DNA from: Clostridia bacterium | Lineage (GTDB): Bacteria > Bacillota > Clostridia > Oscillospirales > CAG-382 | Assembly (NCBI GenBank): GCA_017501055.1 | Contig: JAFVXP010000052.1 | Coordinates: forward strand, 1 to 9,222 | DNA: 9,222 bases | Direction: 5' to 3' | Part shown: piece by piece, positions 1-6,263 of the stretch | Numbering within the stretch: position 1 is the first letter of the stretch | Layout of the letters: each line of letters opens with the position of its first letter | Program-made: the position numbers and the translations under genes | The notes under the pieces: generated by a model | Databases searched by the model: none | What the model saw: the letters and a program-made list of their open reading frames with translations, nothing else | Told to the model about the DNA's origin: nothing

Positions 1-243
1 CTCGGACACACCCCCGGCGCTGAAGCTGACTGTACCAACGATCAGACCTGTACCGTTTGTGGCGAAGTACTTAAAGAAGCTCTTGGTCACACTCCCGGTG
101 CAGAAGCAGACTGTACCAACGATCAGACCTGTACCGTTTGTGGCGAAGTCCTCAACGAAAAACTTGGTCATACCCCCGGCGCTGAAGCTGACTGTGTAAA
201 CGATCAGACCTGTACCGTTTGCGGTGAAGTTCTCAACGAAAAA
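1..243 (+). repeat. Tandem 81-bp coding repeats (3 units)
   Basis: Units lie at 1-81, 82-162 and 163-243, and a diverged partial unit begins at 244. Units 1 and 2 are identical over about 40 bp in their central part (from GACTGTACCAACG onward). Changes elsewhere are mostly synonymous, so the array is under protein-level constraint but still recombines at DNA level. It probably continues upstream of the window. Each unit encodes one Cys-containing LGHTPGAEADC segment. Confidence 0.9.
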
Positions 244-582
244 CTCGGTCACACCGAAGGTGAATGGGACGTAATTACCGAAGCAACCTACAAAAAAGAA
301 GGTTGGAGAGAAAAATACTGTACCGTTTGCGGTGAGCTTATTGCGGCTGAAGCAATCCCCGTAATCGAAGTTGACTATATGCTCGGCGACGTTGACTTTG
401 ACAGCGACGTTGACACCATGGACTACATTAAGGTTAAACGTGCAGTTATGGGAACCTACACCATGACCGAACTCGAAGAGCTTGCAGCTGACGTTAACGT
501 ATCGGATTCGCTTGAAATGTCCGACTACATTCTGATCAAGCGTCACGCAATGGGCACTTTCGTTATTGCACAGCCCGAATAA
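1..582 (+). CDS. C-terminal part of a secreted repeat protein ending in a type I dockerin (5' end outside window)
   Basis: The frame is open from base 1 to the TAA at 580-582, giving 193 residues with no start in the window. Residues 1-81 are three 27-residue repeats beginning LGHTPGAEADC, each with three Cys (the last two as CTVC). A diverged fourth unit follows, with a WDV..Y..GWREKYCTVCG stretch (about residues 82-115). Residues about 128-190 are a duplicated dockerin. The first calcium loop, GDVDFDSDVDTMD, has acidic residues at loop positions 1, 3, 5, 9 and 12, followed by YIKVKRAVMG. The second, ADVNVSDSLEMSD, has Ser at position 5, followed by YILIKRHAMG. Dockerins bind cohesins on scaffoldins or surface proteins, so this protein is probably exported and docked extracellularly. 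The catalytic or binding part lies upstream. I am sure of the dockerin; the role of the Cys repeats is unknown. Confidence 0.9.
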   Translation, partial: LGHTPGAEADCTNDQTCTVCGEVLKEALGHTPGAEADCTNDQTCTVCGEVLNEKLGHTPGAEADCVNDQTCTVCGEVLNEKLGHTEGEWDVITEATYKKEGWREKYCTVCGELIAAEAIPVIEVDYMLGDVDFDSDVDTMDYIKVKRAVMGTYTMTELEELAADVNVSDSLEMSDYILIKRHAMGTFVIAQPE

Positions 583-609
583 AACTTCCGTAACCACCCC
601 CAATAATTA

Positions 610-642
610 CCCCACAAAACACACGGTTTTGCGGGGACCCCG
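610..642 (-). repeat. Dispersed palindromic element, CAAAAC-arm type
   Basis: Read on the minus strand, this is CGGGGTCCCC followed by a hairpin with arms GCAAAAC and GTTTTGT closed by CCCC/GGGG, then TAA. The stem is 11 bp with one G-T wobble. All 33 bases are identical to 8915-8947 on the plus strand. It is preceded on the minus strand by TTAT, like every other copy in this window. A second G-run (GGGGGTGG after TTATT, at about 594-606) looks like a partial neighbouring unit. It lies 27 nt after the dockerin stop and 9 nt before that gene's terminator. Confidence 0.85.
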
Positions 643-651
643 ATAACCTCT

Positions 652-687
652 AACGGAGACACTTCGTAAAGAAGTAGTCTCCGTTTT
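652..687 (+). terminator. Intrinsic terminator of the dockerin gene
   Basis: AACGGAGAC (652-660) pairs with GTCTCCGTT (677-685). The stem continues as ACTTC/GAAGT across one bulged A (676), giving 14 bp and the loop GTAAA. A short TTTTCT run follows. There is no T-run in the other direction, so it serves the plus-strand gene. Confidence 0.75.
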
Positions 688-696
688 CTATGCAAA

Positions 697-731
697 AAGA
701 AAATGACACTTTCAAAACTTAAAAGTGTCAT
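697..731 (-). terminator. Intrinsic terminator of the MATE gene
   Basis: A perfect 10-bp stem is formed by 703-712 and 722-731 (ATGACACTTT/AAAGTGTCAT) with a 9-nt loop. On the minus strand it is followed by TTTCTTTTTGC. It begins about 18 nt after the stop codon of the minus-strand transporter. Confidence 0.8.
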
Positions 732-748
732 AGTGGGTTACAAGAAAA

Positions 749-2083
749 TTAATATTGATATTTTTTGCGCTTTGCAAGAAGTAATATAAGCGTTAAGGCT
801 GCGGCGACGGCTTCGGCAACCACGCCCGAAACCCAAATCCCGTCAATATCGAATATCAAGGGAAGCGTTAGAACGCAAACTACTTGCAACACGAGCGTTC
901 GCATAAAGGAGATTATTGCCGAAACAAGACCGTCATTGAGTGCGGTGAAAAATCCCGAGCCGAATATTGCAACGCCCGAAAAAAGGAATGACAGAGAAAA
1001 TATAGTAAATCCACGCAAGGTTAATTCCGTTAATGCTTTATCATATCCAACGAAAAATACCGACAGCGGCTTTGCCGTTAAGAAGGCAAGAAGCATCATT
1101 AACACAGAGCAAACCCCTATAATAACAAAGCTTTTTCTTAAAAGACCTTTAAGCTCAACCGTGTTTTTTGCGCCGTAATGATAACCGATGATCGGCGCAA
1201 CGCCGACCGAATAGCCGATATATGCAGAAAGGAACACAAAATTGACGTACATCAAAACTCCGTATGCCGCAACGCCGTCCTCGCCTGCATATTTGAGAAG
1301 CTGGAAGTTATAAAGCATACTGACAATCGACATTGAAATATTCGACAGCAATTCCGAAGAACCGTTCGTGCAAGCTTTTAAAAGTGCTTTGCCGTCGAAT
1401 TCGGGTTTGACAAACCGCAGTATTCCCGCATTTTTCCGAGAGAAATATACCAAAGGTATGACACCGCCGACAAACTGGCTTAATGCCGTTGCAATTGCCG
1501 CACCGACAAGCTTTAATTCCTGCGGAAGTAATATTACCAAAACCGCGTCCATAACCATATTCGTAACGCCCGAAACGACCGTTACCAAAAGGCCGAGAAG
1601 CGGTTTTTCCGCCGTAACGAAAAAGCTTTGAAACTCAAGCTGAAGCATAAAAAACGGCAGTACCGCAAGAATAATGCGTCCGTATATTACGCAGTATTCA
1701 AGCATCTCTCCTTCCGCACCGAGCATTGATGCAACGGGGCGAATGAAGATTATTCCGAGCAAGGCTACGGCGACACCGAGACCTATCGAAATATAAACAA
1801 ACATAGAAAAAAGCTTTCTTGCCTTTTCCTGTTTGCCCTCTCCAAGCGTTTTTGCGATCAATGCACTTCCGCCCGTTCCGAGCATAAACCCGAAAGCGCC
1901 GAGTATCATTATAAACGGATATATGAAATTGACTGCCGCAAAAGGCGTTTTGCCTGCATAGTTGGAAACGAAATAGCCGTCAACGACACCGTATATTGAA
2001 GTGAATATCATCATTACGATTGACGGGAACGTGAACCGTAACAGTTTTTTATACGTAAAGTGGTCCGAAAGTTTGATTCTCAT
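749..2083 (-). CDS. MATE family efflux transporter (MepA-like)
   Basis: The protein has 444 residues, the usual MATE length, and is hydrophobic throughout, with about 12 predicted membrane segments. Family features include the N-terminal FPSIVMMIFTSIYGVVDGYFVSNYAG segment (positions about 19-44), the loop after helix 2 that reads GTGGSALIAKTLGEGKQEKA (about 69-88), and the mirrored second half with VGVAPIIGYHYGAKN. Such transporters export cationic drugs or metabolites in exchange for Na+ or H+; the substrate here cannot be told. The start ATG at 2083 is preceded by CGGAG at a suitable distance. It is monocistronic, with its own promoter (2113-2141) and terminator (697-731). It could be an exporter of an endogenous metabolite rather than a drug pump. 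Confidence 0.92.
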   Translation of the reverse strand: MRIKLSDHFTYKKLLRFTFPSIVMMIFTSIYGVVDGYFVSNYAGKTPFAAVNFIYPFIMILGAFGFMLGTGGSALIAKTLGEGKQEKARKLFSMFVYISIGLGVAVALLGIIFIRPVASMLGAEGEMLEYCVIYGRIILAVLPFFMLQLEFQSFFVTAEKPLLGLLVTVVSGVTNMVMDAVLVILLPQELKLVGAAIATALSQFVGGVIPLVYFSRKNAGILRFVKPEFDGKALLKACTNGSSELLSNISMSIVSMLYNFQLLKYAGEDGVAAYGVLMYVNFVFLSAYIGYSVGVAPIIGYHYGAKNTVELKGLLRKSFVIIGVCSVLMMLLAFLTAKPLSVFFVGYDKALTELTLRGFTIFSLSFLFSGVAIFGSGFFTALNDGLVSAIISFMRTLVLQVVCVLTLPLIFDIDGIWVSGVVAEAVAAALTLILLLAKRKKYQY

Positions 2084-2112
2084 TGATTCTCCGAAAAATT
2101 GATTTGATATGT

Positions 2113-2141
2113 ATTATATCACGCATTTTTCGTTTTTTCTA
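2113..2141 (-). promoter_or_regulatory. Probable sigma-A promoter of the MATE gene
   Basis: On the minus strand there is TAGAAA (2136-2141), a 17-nt spacer, then TATAAT (2113-2118). TGA directly before TATAAT makes an extended -10. It lies about 30 nt before the start codon. Confidence 0.7.
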
Positions 2142-2161
2142 TAGTTTATGAAAATTTAAGA

Positions 2162-2197
2162 AAAAACAGCTTGAAGCTTCAGCCTCAAGCTGTTTTT
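2162..2197 (-). terminator. Intrinsic terminator after the ABC operon
   Basis: AAAAACAGCTTGA (2162-2174) pairs perfectly with TCAAGCTGTTTTT (2185-2197), 13 bp with a 10-nt loop. It has T-runs in both directions. On the minus strand it ends transcription of the operon whose last stop is at 2331, before the MATE promoter. The triple palindrome lies between that stop and this hairpin. Confidence 0.8.
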
Positions 2198-2330
2198 ATT
2201 GTCGGGGTCCCCGAGAAGTCTAACGACTTCTTGGGGTGATTTATTGTCGGGGTCCCCGAGAAGTCTAACGACTTCTTGGGGTGATTTATTGTCGGGGTCC
2301 CCGAGAAGTCTAACGACTTCTTGGGGTGAT
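2196..2330 (+). repeat. Perfect tandem array, 3 x 45 bp, of the dispersed palindrome (AGAAGTC-arm type)
   Basis: Units at 2196-2240, 2241-2285 and 2286-2330 are identical in all 45 bases. Each is TTATTGTCGGGGT followed by the hairpin CCCCGAGAAGTC-TAAC-GACTTCTTGGGG, then TGAT. In unit 1 the stem is 2209-2220 with 2225-2236: 12 bp, one G-T wobble and a TAAC loop. The array ends exactly where the stop codon of the permease gene begins (TTA at 2331-2333), and that TTAT continues the repeat phase. It is not a CRISPR, because there are no spacers. Confidence 0.95.
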
Positions 2331-3572
2331 TTATGCTTTCCAAATTGATTTAAGTATCGTTCCTATCTTGGGAGTGGTGCCGTACAGCAAAACGCCGACA
2401 CGGTATATCTTTGCGGAGATAATACCGACACCGATGACCGAACCTATAAGTATTGCGATAGACGCCGCTATCTCATACCAAGGTACGGTGCTCATTGCGA
2501 TTCTTGTGAACATCGCCATGGGCGAAGTGAAGGGTATATACGAGCATACCTTCATAAGACCGTTGTCTATGCCTGCGCCCGTCATTGAGAAGATAACAAC
2601 GAAAAATCCGATTATAAACAATATCGTCACGGGTTGGACCGACGTATTGATATCTTCAAGCTTTGAGACCGTTGATGCTATCGCCGCATACATAAACGCA
2701 TAGATGAGGAATCCAAGCAAGAAGAATACAAGCATATAAACAAGTATTTCGGTGGGAATGTTAAATATCGAATCGACGATCATATTGTCTTCCAAATAGG
2801 GCTTGTTTATATTATAGAACAACACAGCCGAGCCGAATACCGCAACAAGCTGGAGCAAGCCTGCAAAGCAGGAAGCAAGCACCTTTCCGAACATCATATT
2901 CAAGGGCTTTGCGCTTGTTATGAGAACCTCCATAGCACGGGAGCTTTTTTCGGAAGCAACGTTGGTTGCAACCATCTGACCGTACATAAGGATCACGAAA
3001 TACAACGCAAATATCATAATATAGGTATAGAAGAAATTCTGCGCTTCGTCTTTACCGAGAGCTTCCGCTTCGCCGGTTATCTGAATATTCATAACCTCGC
3101 CGGCTTGTTCGGCGGTCATGCCGCTGCCTACCATAGCGTTCATTTGATAGACGCTCTTCAATACTTCGTTGGCAATTTCGATATTCATATCGTATATACC
3201 AAGATTGTTTACGTAGTATTTATATTCCGTGGCATTCGTCATAACGAAGGCACATTCCGCCTCGCCCGAGATTATCTTTTCCTTTATAGAATCGGTATCT
3301 TCGTTTGTAACCTGAACGTTATAATCCGTAAAAGAAGCAGAAAAAAGCTCCTTTACCATATCGGCTTGCGCCGTATCGTTGGATTTCACAAGCATTACCG
3401 CAAGTTCTTCGGCAGAATTATCAGCGGTATCTGTATCTACGGATTCTGTTATACGGGGAATGAACATTATAAAGGCCATAAGAAGGACTAAAAACACCGT
3501 TATGCCGACAAAGACCTTGTTTTTCAGATAATACTTAAGTTCGAATTTGAATATCTTTCCGAATTGATTCAT
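2331..3572 (-). CDS. ABC-2 type transporter permease (NatB/YhaP-like)
   Basis: The protein has 413 residues. One membrane segment lies near the N-terminus (about 21-40). A soluble external domain of about 140 residues follows, rich in acidic residues (SVDTDTADNSAEE onward). Five further membrane segments fall between about 185 and 395, including FFYTYIMIFALYFVILMYGQ and the ABC-2 core segment ATNVASEKSSRAMEVLITSA. This is the layout of permeases of the NatB/YhaP group, which export ions, peptides or antimicrobials. The ATG at 3572 lies 3 nt after the ATPase stop and has AGGAGG 8 nt upstream inside the end of the ATPase gene. It is the membrane half of the exporter whose ATPase lies directly upstream. 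Confidence 0.9.
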   Translation of the reverse strand: MNQFGKIFKFELKYYLKNKVFVGITVFLVLLMAFIMFIPRITESVDTDTADNSAEELAVMLVKSNDTAQADMVKELFSASFTDYNVQVTNEDTDSIKEKIISGEAECAFVMTNATEYKYYVNNLGIYDMNIEIANEVLKSVYQMNAMVGSGMTAEQAGEVMNIQITGEAEALGKDEAQNFFYTYIMIFALYFVILMYGQMVATNVASEKSSRAMEVLITSAKPLNMMFGKVLASCFAGLLQLVAVFGSAVLFYNINKPYLEDNMIVDSIFNIPTEILVYMLVFFLLGFLIYAFMYAAIASTVSKLEDINTSVQPVTILFIIGFFVVIFSMTGAGIDNGLMKVCSYIPFTSPMAMFTRIAMSTVPWYEIAASIAILIGSVIGVGIISAKIYRVGVLLYGTTPKIGTILKSIWKA

Positions 3573-3575
3573 TTG

Positions 3576-4475
3576 TCAGTCCTCCTTTCCCACATCGCCC
3601 GCATATTCAACGAAAATATCGTTAAGCGACGGTTCGAAGACCTTCACTTCGTCAATATCGTAATTTTCGATCAAGCGTGTCATCACGTTTTTCTTCTCTT
3701 CTGCAGAAGCAAGCTTTATCAAAAGAGAGCCGTTTTCCAAAGAAGCGCAAGACGAACCGAAATCCTCTTTTATCTTTTCGGGGTATTCCGTTCGAACCAC
3801 CAAGCGGTCACGGGGGTAATCACGTTTTATATCGTGAAGATCGCCGTGCAATGCCACCTTGCCTTCGTTAAGAATTGCAATACTGTCGCAAAACTCTTCT
3901 ATATAGTTCATCTGATGGCTTGAGAACAAAACTATCTTGCCGTTTTTGATCTGCTCCTTGACAACGTCCTTCAAAAGCATCGCATTGACGGGGTCAAGTC
4001 CCGAAAAGGGTTCGTCAAGTATAACTATATCGGGGTCATGCGCAAGAGCAGTTATAAGCTGTATCTTTTGCTGATTGCCCTTTGAAAGGGTATCAAGACG
4101 TTTGTTGCGGTATTCGGTCATTTCAAGTCGTTCAAGCCAATAATCGACCGATTTGACAGCGTCTTTAGAGTTCATACCCTTCAATTCCGCAAAATACACG
4201 AGCTGGTCGATAATTATCTTCTTGGGATAAAGTCCACGCTCTTCGGGAAGATAGCCTATGCCGACCTTCTTGTAATCTATAGGCTTGCCGTCGATCAACA
4301 CTTCTCCGCTGTTTGCAGGAAATACGTCCATCAAAATACGTATAGACGTTGTCTTGCCTGCGCCGTTTCTGCCAAGAAGTCCAAAGGCTTTTCCGCCCTC
4401 GGCTTTGAAAGAAACGCCCGTGAGGACCTTTTTCGTCCCAAAGGATTTTTCTATATTTTTAAGTTCCAGTATCAT
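3576..4475 (-). CDS. ABC transporter ATP-binding protein (NatA/YhaQ-like)
   Basis: The protein has 299 residues. Walker A is GRNGAGKT (35-42), the signature is LSKGNQQK (130-137), Walker B is IVILDEP (150-156) followed by FSGLDP, and the switch His is SSHQ (H187). The Q-loop region reads GYLPEERGLYP, the form seen in NatA/YhaQ-type ATPases. The C-terminal ~80 residues are the extension with NDIFVEYAG seen in this group. It powers the permease encoded directly downstream. The ATG at 4475 lies 1 nt after the upstream stop, with AAGGAG just inside the previous gene. All catalytic motifs are intact. Confidence 0.95.
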   Translation of the reverse strand: MILELKNIEKSFGTKKVLTGVSFKAEGGKAFGLLGRNGAGKTTSIRILMDVFPANSGEVLIDGKPIDYKKVGIGYLPEERGLYPKKIIIDQLVYFAELKGMNSKDAVKSVDYWLERLEMTEYRNKRLDTLSKGNQQKIQLITALAHDPDIVILDEPFSGLDPVNAMLLKDVVKEQIKNGKIVLFSSHQMNYIEEFCDSIAILNEGKVALHGDLHDIKRDYPRDRLVVRTEYPEKIKEDFGSSCASLENGSLLIKLASAEEKKNVMTRLIENYDIDEVKVFEPSLNDIFVEYAGDVGKED

Positions 4476-4476
4476 T

Positions 4477-5274
4477 CTATTTCTCCTTGAACGACAGCTT
4501 TATCTCGCCTATACCGCCCGATATATCGATTCTGTTCGTTCTATTTCCGCTGTTTTCAAAGTTGGAAACGCTTTCTCCGTCAACAGTAATATTACCGATT
4601 CCTTTTTCGATATCAAGTCTGTAATCGTCCTTATTGCCGAGCACGGTTATATTGGATTGACCGATACCAAGCTCAAGATCGCTTTCACCGATAAGAGCAG
4701 AGGTCAGATTAAGCTGACCGACACCCATTTCAAGATCGAGATTACGTAACGAACCGTTGGATATAGTAATCTCGCCTGCGCCGGCCTCAATGTTAATATT
4801 GGAGTTGGCAACAAGGTTATCTATCTTAACCTCGCCTGCGCCGAATTCGAAGTTTACTTTATCTGCAGACAGACTGTCAACCGTCAATCTTCCTGCGCCC
4901 GTTGTTATATCTGCTTTTTCGAATACCGTTTCCGCAGGAACGTACAGAATGAGCACGGCGTTCTTATAGGTTGTACTGCTTAGCTTTTTTGTTTCCTTAA
5001 CGGTAAGAACTCCGTTTTTGTCCTTAACGGTAAGATGCTTTAGATTGCTTTCAACAGAGAATTTTTCGCCCTGCTTGATAGTGAAATCAGCCGCGTTTAT
5101 CTCTATTTCAAGACGTTTTATGTCCGACGGTACTTCATAAACCGTAACGTCCTCGTTTACCGCATCGTCACCGAACAGACCTATTATATTAATTATTCCT
5201 ACAACGATGCCGACTATAAGAAAAACAGCAAGAGCTATTGCCGAATATTTAATTACCTTTTGAAACGTTGTCAT
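4477..5274 (-). CDS. Membrane-anchored DUF4097-like beta-repeat protein
   Basis: The protein has 265 residues. Residues about 9-33 form one membrane segment with a short cytoplasmic N-terminus, so the rest is probably outside. From about residue 120 to the end there are seven repeats of a G-x-G core followed by alternating hydrophobic residues: TGAGRLTV, FGAGEVKI, AGAGEITI, MGVGQLNL, LGIGQSNI, KGIGNITV and GGIGEIKL, spaced about 20 residues apart. This is the pattern of the DUF4097 / putative beta-helix adhesin-like family, whose role is unknown and which often lies near envelope-stress genes. Its ATG overlaps the previous stop as ATGA (5271-5274), suggesting translational coupling. Function in this operon is inferred only from its neighbours. 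Confidence 0.8.
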   Translation of the reverse strand: MTTFQKVIKYSAIALAVFLIVGIVVGIINIIGLFGDDAVNEDVTVYEVPSDIKRLEIEINAADFTIKQGEKFSVESNLKHLTVKDKNGVLTVKETKKLSSTTYKNAVLILYVPAETVFEKADITTGAGRLTVDSLSADKVNFEFGAGEVKIDNLVANSNINIEAGAGEITISNGSLRNLDLEMGVGQLNLTSALIGESDLELGIGQSNITVLGNKDDYRLDIEKGIGNITVDGESVSNFENSGNRTNRIDISGGIGEIKLSFKEK

Positions 5275-5948
5275 TCTATATCCACGCCTCCGAACAGACA
5301 GGTTCCGCTTATATATATCGTGGGAGCATCTTTATGTACGGTAGTCTTATTGGAAACACCGCCGAAGATGCAGTTTGAATTAACCTTGACGTTAACGTTA
5401 TCGGGGACCATAATATCGATACCGCCGAAGACCGCAGTAACCTGAATTGCACAATCATTTTCGATAACGGCTTTTCTAAGGTCACATTCCACACCGCCGA
5501 AGACCGCAGTTAATTCCGCACCCTCAAAAACTTCACCGTCGTAATTTATATCACAACCCGAAAAGGTCGCCGTGGTGGATTTGAACTTCTTTCCGTCCTG
5601 CTTTATTTTTGCAAAAATTTCCCTTGACTTATTGCCGAAAAGTCCGTTAAAGACCATTTTAAGACCGATAATTACTATTATCGCAGGCAAAAGGAGCTTC
5701 CAAAGCATAGAGAAGCTTAGAATATCCTGACAGCAGAGCAAGAGAAACACACCGATAATAATACCGATGATATTGCCCGTTTTTTCACGCTCGGTAAACA
5801 ATCCTACGGTGCAGGGTACGATGATAAACAAAGTCCACCAGCCGTCAAAGAACACGTCGATATCGGTTACGTTTAATGCGTTAAGGGCAAAGATAACGCC
5901 TATTGCCACCAATACAAGACCCCAAAGAATACTGCTTAATTTTTTCAT
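5271..5948 (-). CDS. LiaF-like membrane protein, first gene of the operon
   Basis: The protein has 225 residues. Four membrane segments are predicted at about 5-25, 36-52, 58-73 and 81-103. A C-terminal soluble domain follows with FGG repeats at 150-152, 174-176, 195-197 and 219-221, such as VFGGVECDL and VFGGIDIMVP. This matches the LiaF layout: an N-terminal membrane region plus the C-terminal cell-wall-active antibiotic response domain. In Bacillus, LiaF restrains the LiaRS system. No histidine kinase or response regulator lies in this window, so the partner is unknown. AAGGAG (5958-5963) stands 9 nt before the ATG at 5948. The gene follows a leader with an intrinsic terminator. Confidence 0.85.
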   Translation of the reverse strand: MKKLSSILWGLVLVAIGVIFALNALNVTDIDVFFDGWWTLFIIVPCTVGLFTEREKTGNIIGIIIGVFLLLCCQDILSFSMLWKLLLPAIIVIIGLKMVFNGLFGNKSREIFAKIKQDGKKFKSTTATFSGCDINYDGEVFEGAELTAVFGGVECDLRKAVIENDCAIQVTAVFGGIDIMVPDNVNVKVNSNCIFGGVSNKTTVHKDAPTIYISGTCLFGGVDIE

Positions 5949-5968
5949 TTGTTTTTTCTCCTTATAAA

Positions 5969-5998
5969 CAAAAAGTGCGCCAACCGAAGTTAACGCAC
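5969..5998 (-). terminator. Strong intrinsic terminator inside the operon leader (attenuator)
   Basis: On the minus strand GTGCGTTAAC (5998-5989) pairs with GTTGGCGCAC (5984-5975): 10 bp with two G-T wobbles, capped by a C(TTCG)G tetraloop. TTTTTG (5974-5969) follows. It lies only 6 nt before the AAGGAG of the first operon gene and downstream of the likely promoter. It therefore cannot end an upstream gene and is best read as an attenuator. Confidence 0.75.
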
Positions 5999-6000
5999 CG

Positions 6001-6182
6001 AAAAACGCAAACCCCGATTGTCGCCAAACAAATCACAAGTAATGATAGGTTTCCCTTACAATAACCTGACGAAATTTGCGCTTTTTCCAAATCCACATGA
6101 TTATTGTGTGCAAAAAAGGGTATAGTTACCCCTCTGCAAGGAAATTAACCATCATACTTATTAAAATTTGTTTGGCAATATA
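6001..6182 (-). promoter_or_regulatory. Structured 5' leader, candidate cis-regulatory RNA of the LiaF/ABC operon
   Basis: This is non-coding sequence between the likely promoter and the attenuator. A long-range helix can be drawn: AAAAAGCGCAAA (6086-6075) with TTTGCGTTTTT (6011-6001), 11 bp with one bulged G. Inside it are TCGTC (6072-6068) with GGCGA (6025-6021), the hairpin AGGTT/AACCT (6067-6063/6051-6047), and the hairpin ATCA/TGAT (6046-6043/6035-6032). The loop bases ATTGT (6062-6058) are complementary to ACAAT (6021-6017), a possible pseudoknot. Nearer the promoter, GGGTA-ACTA-TACCC plus six T (6131-6112) is a weak terminator-like hairpin. I do not recognise a known riboswitch consensus. 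Structures were drawn by eye, without energy calculation. Confidence 0.5.
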
Positions 6183-6211
6183 TTTATAACACAATTATAC
6201 TGAAAAGTAAA
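6183..6211 (-). promoter_or_regulatory. Probable promoter of the LiaF/ABC operon
   Basis: On the minus strand there is TTTACT (6206-6211), a 17-nt spacer, then TATAAA (6183-6188). A second perfect -10, TATAAT, lies at 6194-6199 but has a poorer -35. Either would give a leader of about 225-240 nt before the ATG at 5948. Confidence 0.5.
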
Positions 6212-6231
6212 GTGTTTTTTTATTTGACATC

Positions 6232-6260
6232 AAAAAACGGCCCGTTTATCGAGCCGTTTT
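6232..6260 (-). terminator. Intrinsic terminator of the amidohydrolase gene
   Basis: AAAACGGCCCG (6234-6244) pairs with CGAGCCGTTTT (6250-6260): 11 bp with one G-T wobble on the minus strand and a 5-nt loop. Six T end it in minus orientation. It starts 3 nt after the stop codon and separates this gene from the downstream operon. Confidence 0.8.
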
Positions 6261-6263
6261 ATA

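Noticed and set aside
765..1631. Plus-strand reading frames opposite the MATE gene
   Set aside because: They lie fully inside a well-supported transporter gene and have no ribosome sites or family features.
2196..2330. CRISPR array
   Set aside because: The three 45-bp units are directly adjacent and identical with no spacers, and no cas gene is present.
6001..6086. TPP or c-di-GMP-I riboswitch, because of GTAAGGGAA and CGCAAA pieces
   Set aside because: The conserved cores of those classes (CTGAGA for TPP; the paired GGCAAACC and GACGCAAAGC parts for c-di-GMP-I) are absent.
6112..6140. preQ1 riboswitch, because of GCAGAGG followed by CTATACCCT on the minus strand
   Set aside because: The A-rich tail that completes the preQ1-I pseudoknot is missing; a T-run follows instead. 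The downstream genes have no link to queuosine.
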